From Flaviflexus huanghaiensis (GTDB lineage Bacteria; Actinomycetota; Actinomycetes; Actinomycetales; Actinomycetaceae): 64,000 nt of DNA. The stretch covers positions 1-64,000 of the forward strand of contig NZ_JACFAK010000014.1 in assembly GCF_014118685.1 (NCBI RefSeq), given 5' to 3'. How positions within the stretch are numbered: the stretch's first letter is position 1; each line of letters begins with the position of its first letter. The notes under the pieces are model-generated. The model was not told where the DNA came from and did not search any database. It saw only the letters and a list, made by a program, of their open reading frames with translations. Positions 27,826 to 36,509 of the stretch are shown piece by piece. The translations under genes were made by a program, and so were the position numbers.

Positions 27826-28121
27826 CGCCGGTCTCGTCGCCCGCCCCGACGAGCTGGCTCGCCACAGACCCGTCATCTGGACGATAGCGCGTGGCTACCG
27901 CGCGAGAGGCAGGAGCTCGAGGGCCCGACGCATGACCTCCGCTCACGATCGCGTAATTGGTTGAGAAAGCCGCCGCCGATGTGGTCGGCTCCACGTCAGC
28001 CTGCACTACTCATCACGCCGCGTATCATCTAAACTGAGTAGTCGGAACTTTGCGCGCACTGTGCGAGATCCGACCTCCTATCAGCTGATAGGAACGAAAG
28101 TTAACTGCGTTAGCGGGGGTT
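27826..28121 (+). promoter_or_regulatory. Intergenic region and promoter of infA
   Basis: No gene seen in these 296 bases. Possible -10 boxes are TATCAT (28023-28028) and TAAACT (28030-28035). A perfect 16-base palindrome CCTATCAGCTGATAGG covers 28077-28092 in the leader. The infA ribosome site GCGGGGGTT is weak, so the palindrome or structure may influence translation. Confidence 0.5.
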
Positions 28122-28343
28122 ATGGCGAAAAAAGAAGGCGTCATCGAGGTTGAAGGCAGCGTCATCGAGGCGCTTCCCAACGCGATGTTCCGTGTGGAGC
28201 TTAGCAACGGTCACGTTGTGCTGGCCCACATCTCGGGCAAGATGCGTCAGCATTACATCAAGATTCTGCCTGAGGACCGAGTCGTTGTGGAGTTGACTCC
28301 CTACGATCTCAGCCGCGGACGAATTGTTTATCGCTACAAGTAA
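28122..28343 (+). CDS. infA: Translation initiation factor IF-1
   Basis: 73 aa; [20 protein letters not shown] and the C-terminal [13 protein letters not shown] are universal IF-1 sequences of a single OB fold. Occupies the 30S A site during initiation. Followed by rpmJ, rpsM and rpsK in the usual order. Confidence 0.98.
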   Translation: MAKKEGVIEVEGSVIEALPNAMFRVELSNGHVVLAHISGKMRQHYIKILPEDRVVVELTPYDLSRGRIVYRYK

Positions 28344-28396
28344 ACCCCGCACTACACCGCGCCCGGGACGTCTCCCGGGCCAAAAGAAGGTTGGAC

Positions 28397-28510
28397 ATGA
28401 AGGTCAAGCCAAGCGTGAAGCGGATCTGTGACAGCTGCAAGGTGATTCGTCGCCACGGGCGAGTCATGGTCATCTGCACAAACCCACGGCACAAGCAGCG
28501 CCAGGGCTGA
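28397..28510 (+). CDS. rpmJ: 50S ribosomal protein L36 (zinc form)
   Basis: 37 aa. [20 protein letters not shown] has C11 and C14; C27 and H32 complete the zinc-ribbon, so this is the Zn-binding C+ form. Ribosome site AGAAGG precedes it. A 121-bp spacer to rpsM follows. Confidence 0.97.
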   Translation: MKVKPSVKRICDSCKVIRRHGRVMVICTNPRHKQRQG

Positions 28511-28631
28511 ATCCCCGGCAGCGGGCGTTAGCCCGCGACAAGCGCAGCAGATGCACCCGGAGCCCGGAGGCTTCGGACCAGGAACTGGACGGCTGCGCTC
28601 CACACCTCCGGCCTACCAACAGGAGTAAACG

Positions 28632-29000
28632 TTGGCACGTATTTCTGGTGTTGACCTTCCCCGCGAGAAGCGGATCGAAGTCGCACTCACGTACATCTAT
28701 GGAATTGGGCGCACACGCGCCCACGAGATCCTCGGCGGCACGGGCGTTTCGCCCGACGTGAGGGTCAAGGACCTCACTGAAGAGGATCAGATCAAGATCC
28801 GCTCCTTCATCGACGCGAACTACGAGGTGGAGGGCGACCTCCGTCGCGAGGTTCAGGCAGACATTCGCCGCAAGATCGAGATCGGCTCCTATCAGGGCCT
28901 TCGTCACCGCCGCGGCCTACCGGTGCGCGGTCAGCGCACCAAGACCAATGCCCGCACCCGCAAGGGACCGAAGCGCACGGTCGCCGGCAAGAAGAAGTAG
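28632..29000 (+). CDS. rpsM: 30S ribosomal protein S13
   Basis: 122 aa from a TTG start after [26 protein letters not shown] and the basic tail [20 protein letters not shown] are standard. Contacts P-site tRNA and bridges to L5. Confidence 0.98.
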   Translation: MARISGVDLPREKRIEVALTYIYGIGRTRAHEILGGTGVSPDVRVKDLTEEDQIKIRSFIDANYEVEGDLRREVQADIRRKIEIGSYQGLRHRRGLPVRGQRTKTNARTRKGPKRTVAGKKK

Positions 29001-29044
29001 CAGTTCGCGACAGCGAACCGATGATCTCAAGGAGAATGTAAAGA

Positions 29045-29443
29045 ATGCCCCCTAAGTCACGTACGACCGCCCGCCCGCGTCGGGCAATGCGGAAGAACAT
29101 CGTCAATGGACAGGTCCACATCAAGTCGACCTTCAACAACACCATCGTCACCATCACCGACCCGACCGGCGCCGTTATCGCGTCTGCCTCGTCCGGCATG
29201 ATGGGCTTCAAGGGCTCGCGTAAGTCGACTCCGTACGCCGCGCAGTTGGCCGCCGAGACGGCCGCCCGCCGCGCCATGGAGTCGGGCCTGAAGAAGGTCG
29301 ACGTTTTCGTGAAGGGACCGGGTTCCGGTCGCGAGACCGCGATCCGCACCCTGACCGCCAACGGTCTTGAGGTCACGTCGATTCAGGACGTCACCCCGCA
29401 GGCCCACAACGGTTGCCGTCCACCGAAGCGTCGTCGCGTCTGA
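29045..29443 (+). CDS. rpsK: 30S ribosomal protein S11
   Basis: 132 aa; N-terminal [20 protein letters not shown] and C-terminal [15 protein letters not shown] are typical of the family. Platform protein near the mRNA exit. rpsD, which often follows, is absent: rpoA is the next gene after 77 bases. Confidence 0.98.
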   Translation: MPPKSRTTARPRRAMRKNIVNGQVHIKSTFNNTIVTITDPTGAVIASASSGMMGFKGSRKSTPYAAQLAAETAARRAMESGLKKVDVFVKGPGSGRETAIRTLTANGLEVTSIQDVTPQAHNGCRPPKRRRV

Positions 29444-29520
29444 TTGCTTGACCCGGGCCACCCGGCACCGGTTCCAAACTGCAGTGTCATATAGCGGTCA
29501 CTGCTGAAAGGAAATACATC

Positions 29521-30522
29521 GTGCAGATCGCACAGCGTCCCGTCCTCTCTGAGGAAGTCGTCTCTGACAACCGGGCGCGGTTCATTCTTGAACCGCTCGA
29601 GCCCGGCTTCGGCTACACCCTGGGCAACTCCCTTCGCCGCACCCTGCTCTCCTCTATCCCGGGAGCAGCCGTGACCTCGATCAAGATTGACTCGGTTCTT
29701 CACGAGTTCACGACGATCGAGGGTGTGAAGGAAGACGTTTCGGAGATCATCCTTAACATCAAGGAACTCGTCGTCTCGTCGGAGAATGACGAGCCGGTCC
29801 AGATGTACATGCGCAAGCAGGGCCCCGGCGTCGTCACAGCGGGCGATATCAACCCGCCTGCAGGCGTCGAGATCCACAACACGGACCTCGTTCTCGCCAC
29901 CCTCAACGAGAAGGGCAAGCTCGAGATTGATCTCATTGTCGAGCGCGGTCGTGGATACGTGTCCGCCGCTCAGAACAAGGATCCCGACGCCGAGATCGGT
30001 CGCATTCCGGTGGATTCGATCTACTCCCCGGTGCTTCAGGTCTCGTACAAGGTCGAGGCGACCCGTGTCGAACAGCGTACTGACTTCGATAAGCTCATTA
30101 TCGATGTCGAGACCAAGCCGTCGATGAGTCCGCGTGACGCTTTCGCTTCCGCCGGCAAGACCCTTGTCGAGCTCTTTGGACTCGCAGCCGACCTCAACCT
30201 CGAAGCTGAGGGCATTGAGCTCGGCGAGCCCCCGGTTGAAGAGACGCAGTCGTCAGACCTGCAACGTCCCATCACCATTCTCAATCTTCCCGCTCGCTCG
30301 CAGAACTGCCTGCAGCGCGAGGGAATCGAAACAATCGGCCAGCTCATCTTGCGCTCTGAGGCAGATCTGCTGGATATTCGCAACTTCGGTGCGAAGTCGA
30401 TCGAAGACGTAAAAGATGAGCTCGCAAAGCTCGATCTTCAGCTCAAGGATTCTCCCGGTAGCTTCATTGGCGGCTACGACGATTCCTACAGCTCGTCTAT
30501 GTTCAGCGACGACCTCCACTGA
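29521..30522 (+). CDS. rpoA: RNA polymerase alpha subunit
   Basis: 333 aa, GTG start after GAAAGGAAA. The dimerising N-terminal domain ([20 protein letters not shown]) and the DNA-binding C-terminal domain ([20 protein letters not shown], then the [15 protein letters not shown] helix) are both intact, with an acidic linker. The C-terminus [12 protein letters not shown] is actinobacterial in style. Confidence 0.98.
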   Translation: MQIAQRPVLSEEVVSDNRARFILEPLEPGFGYTLGNSLRRTLLSSIPGAAVTSIKIDSVLHEFTTIEGVKEDVSEIILNIKELVVSSENDEPVQMYMRKQGPGVVTAGDINPPAGVEIHNTDLVLATLNEKGKLEIDLIVERGRGYVSAAQNKDPDAEIGRIPVDSIYSPVLQVSYKVEATRVEQRTDFDKLIIDVETKPSMSPRDAFASAGKTLVELFGLAADLNLEAEGIELGEPPVEETQSSDLQRPITILNLPARSQNCLQREGIETIGQLILRSEADLLDIRNFGAKSIEDVKDELAKLDLQLKDSPGSFIGGYDDSYSSSMFSDDLH

Positions 30523-30543
30523 CCATCATTTCAAGGAGACATC

Positions 30544-31080
30544 ATGCCTCAGCCCTCTAAGGGTCCCCGCCTCGGGGGAAGCGCCGCACACGAGAAGGCC
30601 ATGCTTGCCAATCTCGCGAAGGCACTGTTCGAGCACGGCTCGATCACGACCACCGAGAAGCGTGCACAGCGCCTCCGCCCTTACGCGGAGCGCATTATTA
30701 CCAAGGCGAAGAAGGGCACGACCGCTGCCCGTCGTGACGTCCTCAAGGACATCACCGATCGCTCGGCCGTCGCCATCCTCTTCGAGGAACTCGCCCCAAC
30801 GTTTGCGGAGCGCGAGGGCGGTTACACCCGCATCGTGAAGATCGGCAACCGCAAGGGTGACAACGCGCCAATGGCCGTTATCTCTCTCGTGACCGAGCCC
30901 GTCTCACCGAAGCAGGCTGTCGTCGCCGAGGCCGAGAAAGCAGCTGAGAAGGCAGCCGTTTCGGACGAGGTTGAGGAGTCCGCTGAATCTGCTGAGTCCG
31001 TCGATTCGGCTGAGTCTGCAGAGTCGTCAGATTCCGCTGCATCGGCTGAGTCTGCCGAATCGGCTGAGTCCGCAGAGTAA
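30544..31080 (+). CDS. rplQ: 50S ribosomal protein L17 with Ser-Ala-Glu repeat tail
   Basis: 178 aa. The L17 core ([20 protein letters not shown], then [16 protein letters not shown] and [20 protein letters not shown]) ends near residue 122. A tail of about 55 residues follows: an Ala/Glu-rich helix and then roughly ten imperfect Ser-Ala-Glu (SAE) triplets with occasional VDS or SDS. Acidic tails on L17 occur in actinobacteria, but this one is unusually repetitive at DNA level (30980-31077) and may vary in length. Last gene of the superoperon. Confidence 0.97.
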   Translation: MPQPSKGPRLGGSAAHEKAMLANLAKALFEHGSITTTEKRAQRLRPYAERIITKAKKGTTAARRDVLKDITDRSAVAILFEELAPTFAEREGGYTRIVKIGNRKGDNAPMAVISLVTEPVSPKQAVVAEAEKAAEKAAVSDEVEESAESAESVDSAESAESSDSAASAESAESAESAE

Positions 31081-31125
31081 GAGGTCGCGCCACTGCAACC
31101 GATGGCCTGCTGAAGGTCATGTCTA

Positions 31126-31159
31126 GGGGGTTCCGGTACATTCCGGAGCCCCCTTTTTT
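31126..31159 (+). terminator. Strong intrinsic terminator of the ribosomal superoperon
   Basis: An 11-bp stem (31126-31136 with 31143-31153, one G-T pair) with a 6-base loop is followed by TTTTTT. It ends the rpsJ-rplQ transcription unit. Confidence 0.9.
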
Positions 31160-31234
31160 GTGCTTCTCGGAGTTCCGGTGGAAGGGATGGCCTCGAACTG
31201 GTGCAATGGACTGACCACCGGTGAAGGGAAAGCC

Positions 31235-31576
31235 ATGAAAATCAACGAGATGGTCCACCAGCTCCTCGACGACGCGATCGCGGCGGACAACGGGCGTAAG
31301 GCCGAGATCGTCGTTAGCGACGGCCCGCTCCGACAGACACTGATTGCGCTGAGGGCTGGGATTGAACTCGCCCCGCACAATTCTCCGCCCGCTGCCTCGA
31401 TCCTCGTCCTCAAGGGAGACGTCATCGTCTCAGGCGTCGAGTCGACCCCAATTGGTGAGGGCAGCATCATTGCTCTTACGCATGAGAGGCATTCGGTCAA
31501 GGCTGTGGAAGACTCGATCTTCCTTCTGACGACTGTGACGAGCATACCGGGCCAGGGGAGTCACGACGGCGCGTGA
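31235..31576 (+). CDS. Small cupin-fold protein
   Basis: 113 aa from ATG 31235, preceded by GTGAAGGGAAAG; the frame is open from 31160 but that part overlaps the terminator. The pattern LAPHNSPPAASILVLKGDVIV ... PIGEGSIIALTHERHSVKA has the two cupin motifs, with the first metal His replaced in part (APHNSPPA) and a His in HERHSV. Function unknown; similar small cupins bind metals or sense redox state. It stands alone between the ribosomal operon and the secreted CAP protein. Confidence 0.65.
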   Translation: MKINEMVHQLLDDAIAADNGRKAEIVVSDGPLRQTLIALRAGIELAPHNSPPAASILVLKGDVIVSGVESTPIGEGSIIALTHERHSVKAVEDSIFLLTTVTSIPGQGSHDGA

Positions 31577-31622
31577 AGCTTTGAGGCGACTGAGGGACGC
31601 AGTCCACATCCCAAATAACGGG

Positions 31623-31636
31623 TTGTGTTCACACAA
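31623..31636. promoter_or_regulatory. Inverted repeat TTGTGT-TC-ACACAA upstream of the CAP protein gene
   Basis: A perfect 14-base palindrome about 100 bases upstream of the secreted-protein start; a second, shorter repeat (TCGAT ... ATCGA) lies near 31685-31699. Possible operator; no factor can be named. Confidence 0.3.
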
Positions 31637-31737
31637 ACAATTTGCCCCCTCACGGCGACCAACCTGGTAGCGTGCGAGTAGCACTCGATTTGTTATCGAA
31701 TTGAGACATCCTGCACCCCATCCACGGAGGAAGATTC

Positions 31738-33432
31738 TTGACCGCCGTTAAGCGCACCGGCAACGCGCTCACCGTTCTGTTTCTCACCCTGTCGCTCATG
31801 ATCATCGGGTCTTCCACCGCTTTAGCGGCGGCGGACCCGGGGCTCGGAACGAGCCCGGGCAGTGGCTCAATTGTCAGCACCGACCTTTCGGTCAACCAGC
31901 CGCAAATCCGCACCGATGCGCTCGCTGCAGTGAAGTCCATTCGCGAGCAGATGTACGACGATCCAGAAGTCGTTCTTAACGGGAAACCGCTACGGCAAGT
32001 CGTGAGTGAAGCCAACCTCACGCGTTCCCAGTACATCAACGGCGTGCGCTGGGATCTCAGCCTCGAAAAGTCCGCACTTCAGAGGGCTTACGAGCAAAAT
32101 ATCTATTGGGGCCACACGCGTCCCGATGGCGGCTCCTACTCGAACGCAGCTGTCGGAGTGAGCTGGCCGGGCGAGATCATCACGACACAAGCCAATATCG
32201 CGACCGCGATCGCCGATGTCCAGCGGGGCGTCTGGGCGGGCGAACGCGATGCCCTCATCGCCCATAACGGCTCCTTCAACAACGCAACGGGCCACCTCTA
32301 CAATCTCATCAACCCCCGCTATTCCGCATTCGGCTTCGCTCGGGTGGGTGGAGTGAGCGTCGGCTGGATGCACAGGACAGGCTCAGGCGTTGAGACGGGA
32401 ACGGGACTGAGCGGCACCTACCGTTTCCAGACCGCTGCTAGCAACAGCGTCGTTGACCGCATGAGTGTGAAGATGACGGCTCCGACAACTCTCGCCCCCG
32501 GCGCGTCCGGCCGCGTCGAGCTCACCGGAACGGCGAAGTCTCTCTCTTACATCCCGGCTATCCCTGTGACGGTTCACGCAACGTACACGACGTCGAACGC
32601 GAACGTTGTGACAGTATCGCCGGACGGTACTCTGCGTGCCACGGGCGGGGGTTCGGCGATTGTGACAGCGAAGACCGCGACTGGAAAGACATACACGTCG
32701 ACGATCACGGTCCCCGGGGCCCCCGGTTCCGGCGCCACGACACCCGGAGTGGCCGTCGCGACGCTGACGAACAGCTGGGCAGCCCTCACCGATGATGTCG
32801 TCTTCGAGTTCGGTGTGCCCGGTGATGAGGTCATCGTCGGGGATTGGGACGGCAACGGGACGGACACGCTCGGAATACGCCGCGGCAACACCTTCTATCT
32901 CTACAACGCGCTGAGCTCCGGAACACCGGCTCATCAGTTTACGTACGGTCGTGTGGGTGACGATGTCATCGTCGGTGACTGGGACGGAAACCGCACCGAT
33001 TCGCTCGGGGTGCGGCGCGGCAACACGTTTTTCCTCAACAACACGCTACGAGGCGGGATCGCGGAGAACCAGTTCGATTACGGCAGGCTCGGCGACGAGA
33101 TCCTCGTCGGCGACTGGAACGGAACGGGAACCGACACCATCAGTGTTCGCCGCGGGGTTACCTTCTTCATTAGCAACCGCCTCACGACAGGTATTGCCGA
33201 GCGGGAATACACGTATGGCAGGCTCGGCGACGAGGCAATCATCGGCGACTTTGACGGCGACCGACTTGACACCGTGACCCTGAGGCGCGGTAGCACCCTG
33301 TACATCAACAACAGGCACGTGGGTGGCTCCGCCGAGCGTGAGGTCGTCTACGGGCGACCGGGGGAGCCTCTCCTCATCGGAGACTGGAACGGCAACGGCA
33401 TCGACACACCGGGCCTCATGAGGACGCGCTAG
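31738..33432 (+). CDS. Secreted CAP-domain protein with Ig-like segment and VGDWDGNGTD repeats
   Basis: 564 aa, TTG start after CGGAGGA. Signal peptide 1-31 (ends TALAAA). A CAP/SCP domain spans about 55-205 (YWGHTRPDGG, then GHLYNLINPRYSAFGFA, the usual GHY...P end). A bacterial Ig-like (BIG2-type) segment follows at about 235-325 (VTVSPDGTLRATGGGSAIVT). The C-terminal 220 residues hold five repeats of about 47 residues built on VGDWDGNGTDTLGIRRGN, each resembling an FG-GAP/VCBS blade with a calcium-like DxDxNxxD loop. Extracellular; the repeats often join cell-wall or carbohydrate-active domains in actinobacteria, so surface attachment or binding is likely. Confidence 0.82.
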   Translation: MTAVKRTGNALTVLFLTLSLMIIGSSTALAAADPGLGTSPGSGSIVSTDLSVNQPQIRTDALAAVKSIREQMYDDPEVVLNGKPLRQVVSEANLTRSQYINGVRWDLSLEKSALQRAYEQNIYWGHTRPDGGSYSNAAVGVSWPGEIITTQANIATAIADVQRGVWAGERDALIAHNGSFNNATGHLYNLINPRYSAFGFARVGGVSVGWMHRTGSGVETGTGLSGTYRFQTAASNSVVDRMSVKMTAPTTLAPGASGRVELTGTAKSLSYIPAIPVTVHATYTTSNANVVTVSPDGTLRATGGGSAIVTAKTATGKTYTSTITVPGAPGSGATTPGVAVATLTNSWAALTDDVVFEFGVPGDEVIVGDWDGNGTDTLGIRRGNTFYLYNALSSGTPAHQFTYGRVGDDVIVGDWDGNRTDSLGVRRGNTFFLNNTLRGGIAENQFDYGRLGDEILVGDWNGTGTDTISVRRGVTFFISNRLTTGIAEREYTYGRLGDEAIIGDFDGDRLDTVTLRRGSTLYINNRHVGGSAEREVVYGRPGEPLLIGDWNGNGIDTPGLMRTR

Positions 33433-33456
33433 AGACCATCGCGAGGCGGCTCGTAC

Positions 33457-33494
33457 AGCATGGAGGGGAGCGGCGTGCCGCTCCCCTCCATGCT
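33457..33494. terminator. 18-bp bidirectional terminator hairpin
   Basis: 33457-33474 pairs perfectly with 33477-33494 between two convergent genes. The long perfect stem lacks a clear T-tract on either side but sits exactly where both transcripts should end. Confidence 0.7.
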
Positions 33495-34267
33495 TAGTCG
33501 CTTTCGTTGAACAGCGACCAGGCTTGGACCCCAGAGGACATGCCCGCGGTGTTGGGAACGAATGTGACGTCGTCGATACGGGAACGGATGACGGGGGTGA
33601 TGCGGGAGGCGTTACCGCCGCCAATGTAGAGGGTGTCCCAACGGAGCACGGGGAAGAGGAGCTCGATCGCGCGAAGAACTCGGCGCGACCATGCGGAGTC
33701 GCCGAGTCGGCGGCGCTCATGCTCCCCGAGCACGTCATCGAAGGTCAGCCCCCAACGCATCGGCGCATGCGATATTTCGAGATGAGGGGAGAGAACACCG
33801 TTGTCGACAAGCGCGGTGCCAAGACCGGTGCCGAGCGTCATGAAGAACTCGAGGCCCTCGCCTGTCACAACCCCTGCGGCGGCGACCTCGGCATCATTGA
33901 GAACCAGGGCAGGCGCACCAAAGCGCTCCTCAAGCGCCGCCGCCATATCGAAATCCTGCCATTGCGCGACCAGTTCGGGGACGGGCTTCGTGCGGGGACC
34001 CGAGCGGCAGATGTAATGCGGCGTGTGGACGACAGTCCCGTGACGGATCATGCCCGGCATCCCAAGAGTGATCCGATCCGCGGCCGGTAACTGCTCGGCC
34101 ATGTCCGCGACAATCGAGATGAGCTTGTGCGGCGGCAGAGGGTAGGGCACGGGCTCACGCAGTGCAGGGGCGAGCTGCCTGGAGTTGGCATCCAGCACGG
34201 TCGCCTTGATACCGCCCCCACCGCAATCCACCCCGAGTGTGAGCGGACTGAGAGTCTTTCGTTCCAT
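33494..34267 (-). CDS. ROK-family sugar kinase, polyphosphate-glucokinase-like
   Basis: 257 aa from ATG 34267; the frame is open further upstream but reads through the truA promoter. LGVDCGGGGIKATVLD is the phosphate-binding loop, LNDAEVAAAG carries the catalytic Asp, and TLGTGLGTALVDNG is the second phosphate loop. The CxCGxxGC zinc motif of ordinary ROK kinases is absent, as in actinobacterial polyphosphate/ATP glucokinases, whose length (about 250-270) it matches. Glucose as substrate is probable, polyphosphate use unproven. TAGCGT seven bases before ATG suggests a leaderless mRNA. Confidence 0.72.
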   Translation of the reverse strand: MERKTLSPLTLGVDCGGGGIKATVLDANSRQLAPALREPVPYPLPPHKLISIVADMAEQLPAADRITLGMPGMIRHGTVVHTPHYICRSGPRTKPVPELVAQWQDFDMAAALEERFGAPALVLNDAEVAAAGVVTGEGLEFFMTLGTGLGTALVDNGVLSPHLEISHAPMRWGLTFDDVLGEHERRRLGDSAWSRRVLRAIELLFPVLRWDTLYIGGGNASRITPVIRSRIDDVTFVPNTAGMSSGVQAWSLFNESD

Positions 34268-34311
34268 GAGGACGACGCTAGCACCGTCGAGCCGTGTGTC
34301 AGACTTGAGTG

Positions 34312-35217
34312 ATGAACCGGATTCGACTTGATCTGTCCTATGACGGGAGCGGTTTCCACGGCTGGGCCGCCCAGCCGGGCTTGCGGACCGTCGAGGGTGT
34401 CCTGACCGAGGCGCTGGAGACGGTTCTCCGGGCACAGATCAAACTGACGGTCGCGGGTAGGACAGACGCTGGCGTCCACGCGGCGGCGCAGACCGCGCAC
34501 TTCGATATCGCCGATGACACGTGGCGAGTTGTACCCGGACGGTCTTCGAGGACACCGGGTGCCGCGCTCCTCACGCGGCTTACCGGGGTGCTCGCCCGCG
34601 GTCAGAGGACCCGCGGGGTTGGGGACATTGTCGTCGCCCGAGCGGAGGTAACGAGCCCCGAGTTCGATGCCCGGTTTTCGGCTGTTGGACGACGCTACCG
34701 GTATCGGATTGACGATCGCCTCGTGCCCGATGTCTTCGCTCGCAACAGGGCGTTGCACACCGAGCCGCTGCGCGCGGACCGCATGTCTCAGGCAGGCGCC
34801 CGCCTTCTCGGTGAGCACGACTTCCTCTCCTACTGCAAGCCGCGCGCCGGTGCAACAACGATCCGCACCCTGCGCAGACTTGATGTCCACCGCCCGCAGA
34901 ACGGCCCTGACACGGGTCTCCTCGTTGTCGACCTCGAGGCCGACGCGTTCTGTCATTCGATGGTTCGGTCGATCGTCGGAACACTCATCGAGATTGGGCG
35001 CGGCCGGCGGGATCCAACGTGGGCTCATACGCGCCTTGTGGAACGCGAGCGTAGCGCCGGAGTCATCGTCGCTCCGGCGCACGGACTCACCCTCGAAGGC
35101 GTCGACTATCCTGAGGCGAGCAGGTACGCTGAGCAGGCGGAGTTGGCGCGCAAAGTCCGTGAGAACCCTCTCACACCGGGTGCCGCTCACGTTGACCCTC
35201 TTGCCTGCTGCGATTAG
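34312..35217 (+). CDS. truA: tRNA pseudouridine synthase A
   Basis: 301 aa. RLDLSYDGSGFHGWAAQPG, the catalytic Asp in VAGRTDAGVHA, and the C-terminal FCHSMVRSIVGTLIEIGRG motif identify TruA, which modifies positions 38-40 of tRNA anticodon stems. ATG 34312 is chosen over GTG 34309. CAGACT lies six bases before it, a weak -10, so this may also be leaderless. A 141-bp gap with the rplM promoter follows. Confidence 0.95.
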   Translation: MNRIRLDLSYDGSGFHGWAAQPGLRTVEGVLTEALETVLRAQIKLTVAGRTDAGVHAAAQTAHFDIADDTWRVVPGRSSRTPGAALLTRLTGVLARGQRTRGVGDIVVARAEVTSPEFDARFSAVGRRYRYRIDDRLVPDVFARNRALHTEPLRADRMSQAGARLLGEHDFLSYCKPRAGATTIRTLRRLDVHRPQNGPDTGLLVVDLEADAFCHSMVRSIVGTLIEIGRGRRDPTWAHTRLVERERSAGVIVAPAHGLTLEGVDYPEASRYAEQAELARKVRENPLTPGAAHVDPLACCD

Positions 35218-35358
35218 AGTGTTTCAAGTTGTGTTGTGCGCGCTCCCACTCGCGCTACGACGACAGCGGAGACAAGATTTATTCCATTTACTTGGGCGGA
35301 CGTCTGGCCGTGAGCCATGCGAACAGATTCCCCCCAGACAGAAACGAAGGCATAGCCC

Positions 35359-35802
35359 GTGCGTACGTATACACCTAAGCCCGGCGACGTTGATTTAAAG
35401 TGGTATGTCATTGATGCCACTGACGTTGTGCTCGGCCGATTGGCAGCTCAGGTTGCCACCCTGCTCCGTGGGAAGCACAAGCCGAACTTTGCTCCCAACG
35501 CCGACCTTGGTGACCATGTCATCATCATCAACGCCGAGAAGGTCCGCCTGACCGGCAACAAGCGCCAGCAGAAGTTCGCTTACCACCACTCGGGATATCC
35601 GGGCGGTCTGCGCGCCATGTCGTACGAGGAGCTCCTCGTGAAGTTCCCCGAGCGCGCGGTGGAGAAGGCTGTGAAGGGCATGTTGCCGCACAACCGCCTT
35701 GCCGCCCAGCAGATCAAGAAGCTCAAGGTTTACGCAGGTGCAGAGCACCCGCATCAGGCCCAGAGCCCCGAGGTTTACGAGCTCACCCAGGTGGCTCAGT
35801 AA
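35359..35802 (+). CDS. rplM: 50S ribosomal protein L13
   Basis: 147 aa, GTG start after [30 protein letters not shown] and the [20 protein letters not shown] region are diagnostic. Early 50S assembly protein. The 141 bases before it hold the promoter; a low-GC patch lies near 35275-35292. Forms an operon with rpsI. Confidence 0.98.
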   Translation: MRTYTPKPGDVDLKWYVIDATDVVLGRLAAQVATLLRGKHKPNFAPNADLGDHVIIINAEKVRLTGNKRQQKFAYHHSGYPGGLRAMSYEELLVKFPERAVEKAVKGMLPHNRLAAQQIKKLKVYAGAEHPHQAQSPEVYELTQVAQ

Positions 35803-35839
35803 CCGTCCCGCACGGACCAGGAACTTTTGAAGGAGAACT

Positions 35840-36328
35840 GTGGCAGAGACTACCGCAGCAGACATTGAGCTCGAGGACGTCCCGAGCTCCTATACAGTGA
35901 GCAGCGATGCTCCCGAGACAGGTCAGGGCCAGTCCCTTACCGCCCCCGGCCAGGCACTTGGCCGCCGCAAGCAGGCCGTCGCCCGCGTCCGCCTCGTGCC
36001 CGGCTCGGGCTCGTGGTTGATCAACGGCCGCGAACTTGAAGACTACTTCCCGAACAAGCTGCACCAGCAGCTCGTTCGCTCGCCGTTCGCGCTCCTCGAC
36101 ATTGAGGGTCGCTTCGACGTCATCGCTCGAATTGATGGCGGCGGCATCTCCGGGCAGGCCGGCGCCATGCGCCTTGGCATTGCCCGTGCGCTCAACAATA
36201 TCGATCGCGATCACAACCGCCCGGCACTTAAGAAGGCTGGATTCCTCACTCGCGACGCTCGCGCCGTGGAGCGGAAGAAGGCAGGCCTTAAGAAGGCCCG
36301 CAAGGCTTCGCAGTTCTCGAAGCGCTGA
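35840..36328 (+). CDS. rpsI: 30S ribosomal protein S9
   Basis: 162 aa. The S9 fold starts at residue 37 ([17 protein letters not shown]) after an acidic N-terminal extension ([17 protein letters not shown]) common to actinobacteria. The C-terminal [12 protein letters not shown] reaches the P-site tRNA. Preceded by GAAGGAGAA. Confidence 0.98.
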   Translation: MAETTAADIELEDVPSSYTVSSDAPETGQGQSLTAPGQALGRRKQAVARVRLVPGSGSWLINGRELEDYFPNKLHQQLVRSPFALLDIEGRFDVIARIDGGGISGQAGAMRLGIARALNNIDRDHNRPALKKAGFLTRDARAVERKKAGLKKARKASQFSKR

Positions 36329-36341
36329 TCTTTTCTTTCCT

Positions 36342-36374
36342 GCTCACCCCCGTTTCGACGGGGGTGAGCTTTTT
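36342..36374 (+). terminator. Intrinsic terminator after rpsI
   Basis: A 12-bp stem (36342-36353 with 36358-36369) capped by a stable TTCG tetraloop and followed by TTTTT. Confidence 0.92.
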
Positions 36375-36509
36375 CCGCTGAAGCGGAAGATGGTGACCGC
36401 GATCCCTGACGGTCGGACTGTGACGCTTATCCGCCAATGCCTAGTTCGTCATGGCACGCCTGGCTCCTGCGGTACATTGGGAAGGTGAATCATCCGGAAG
36501 GGGTTTAAG

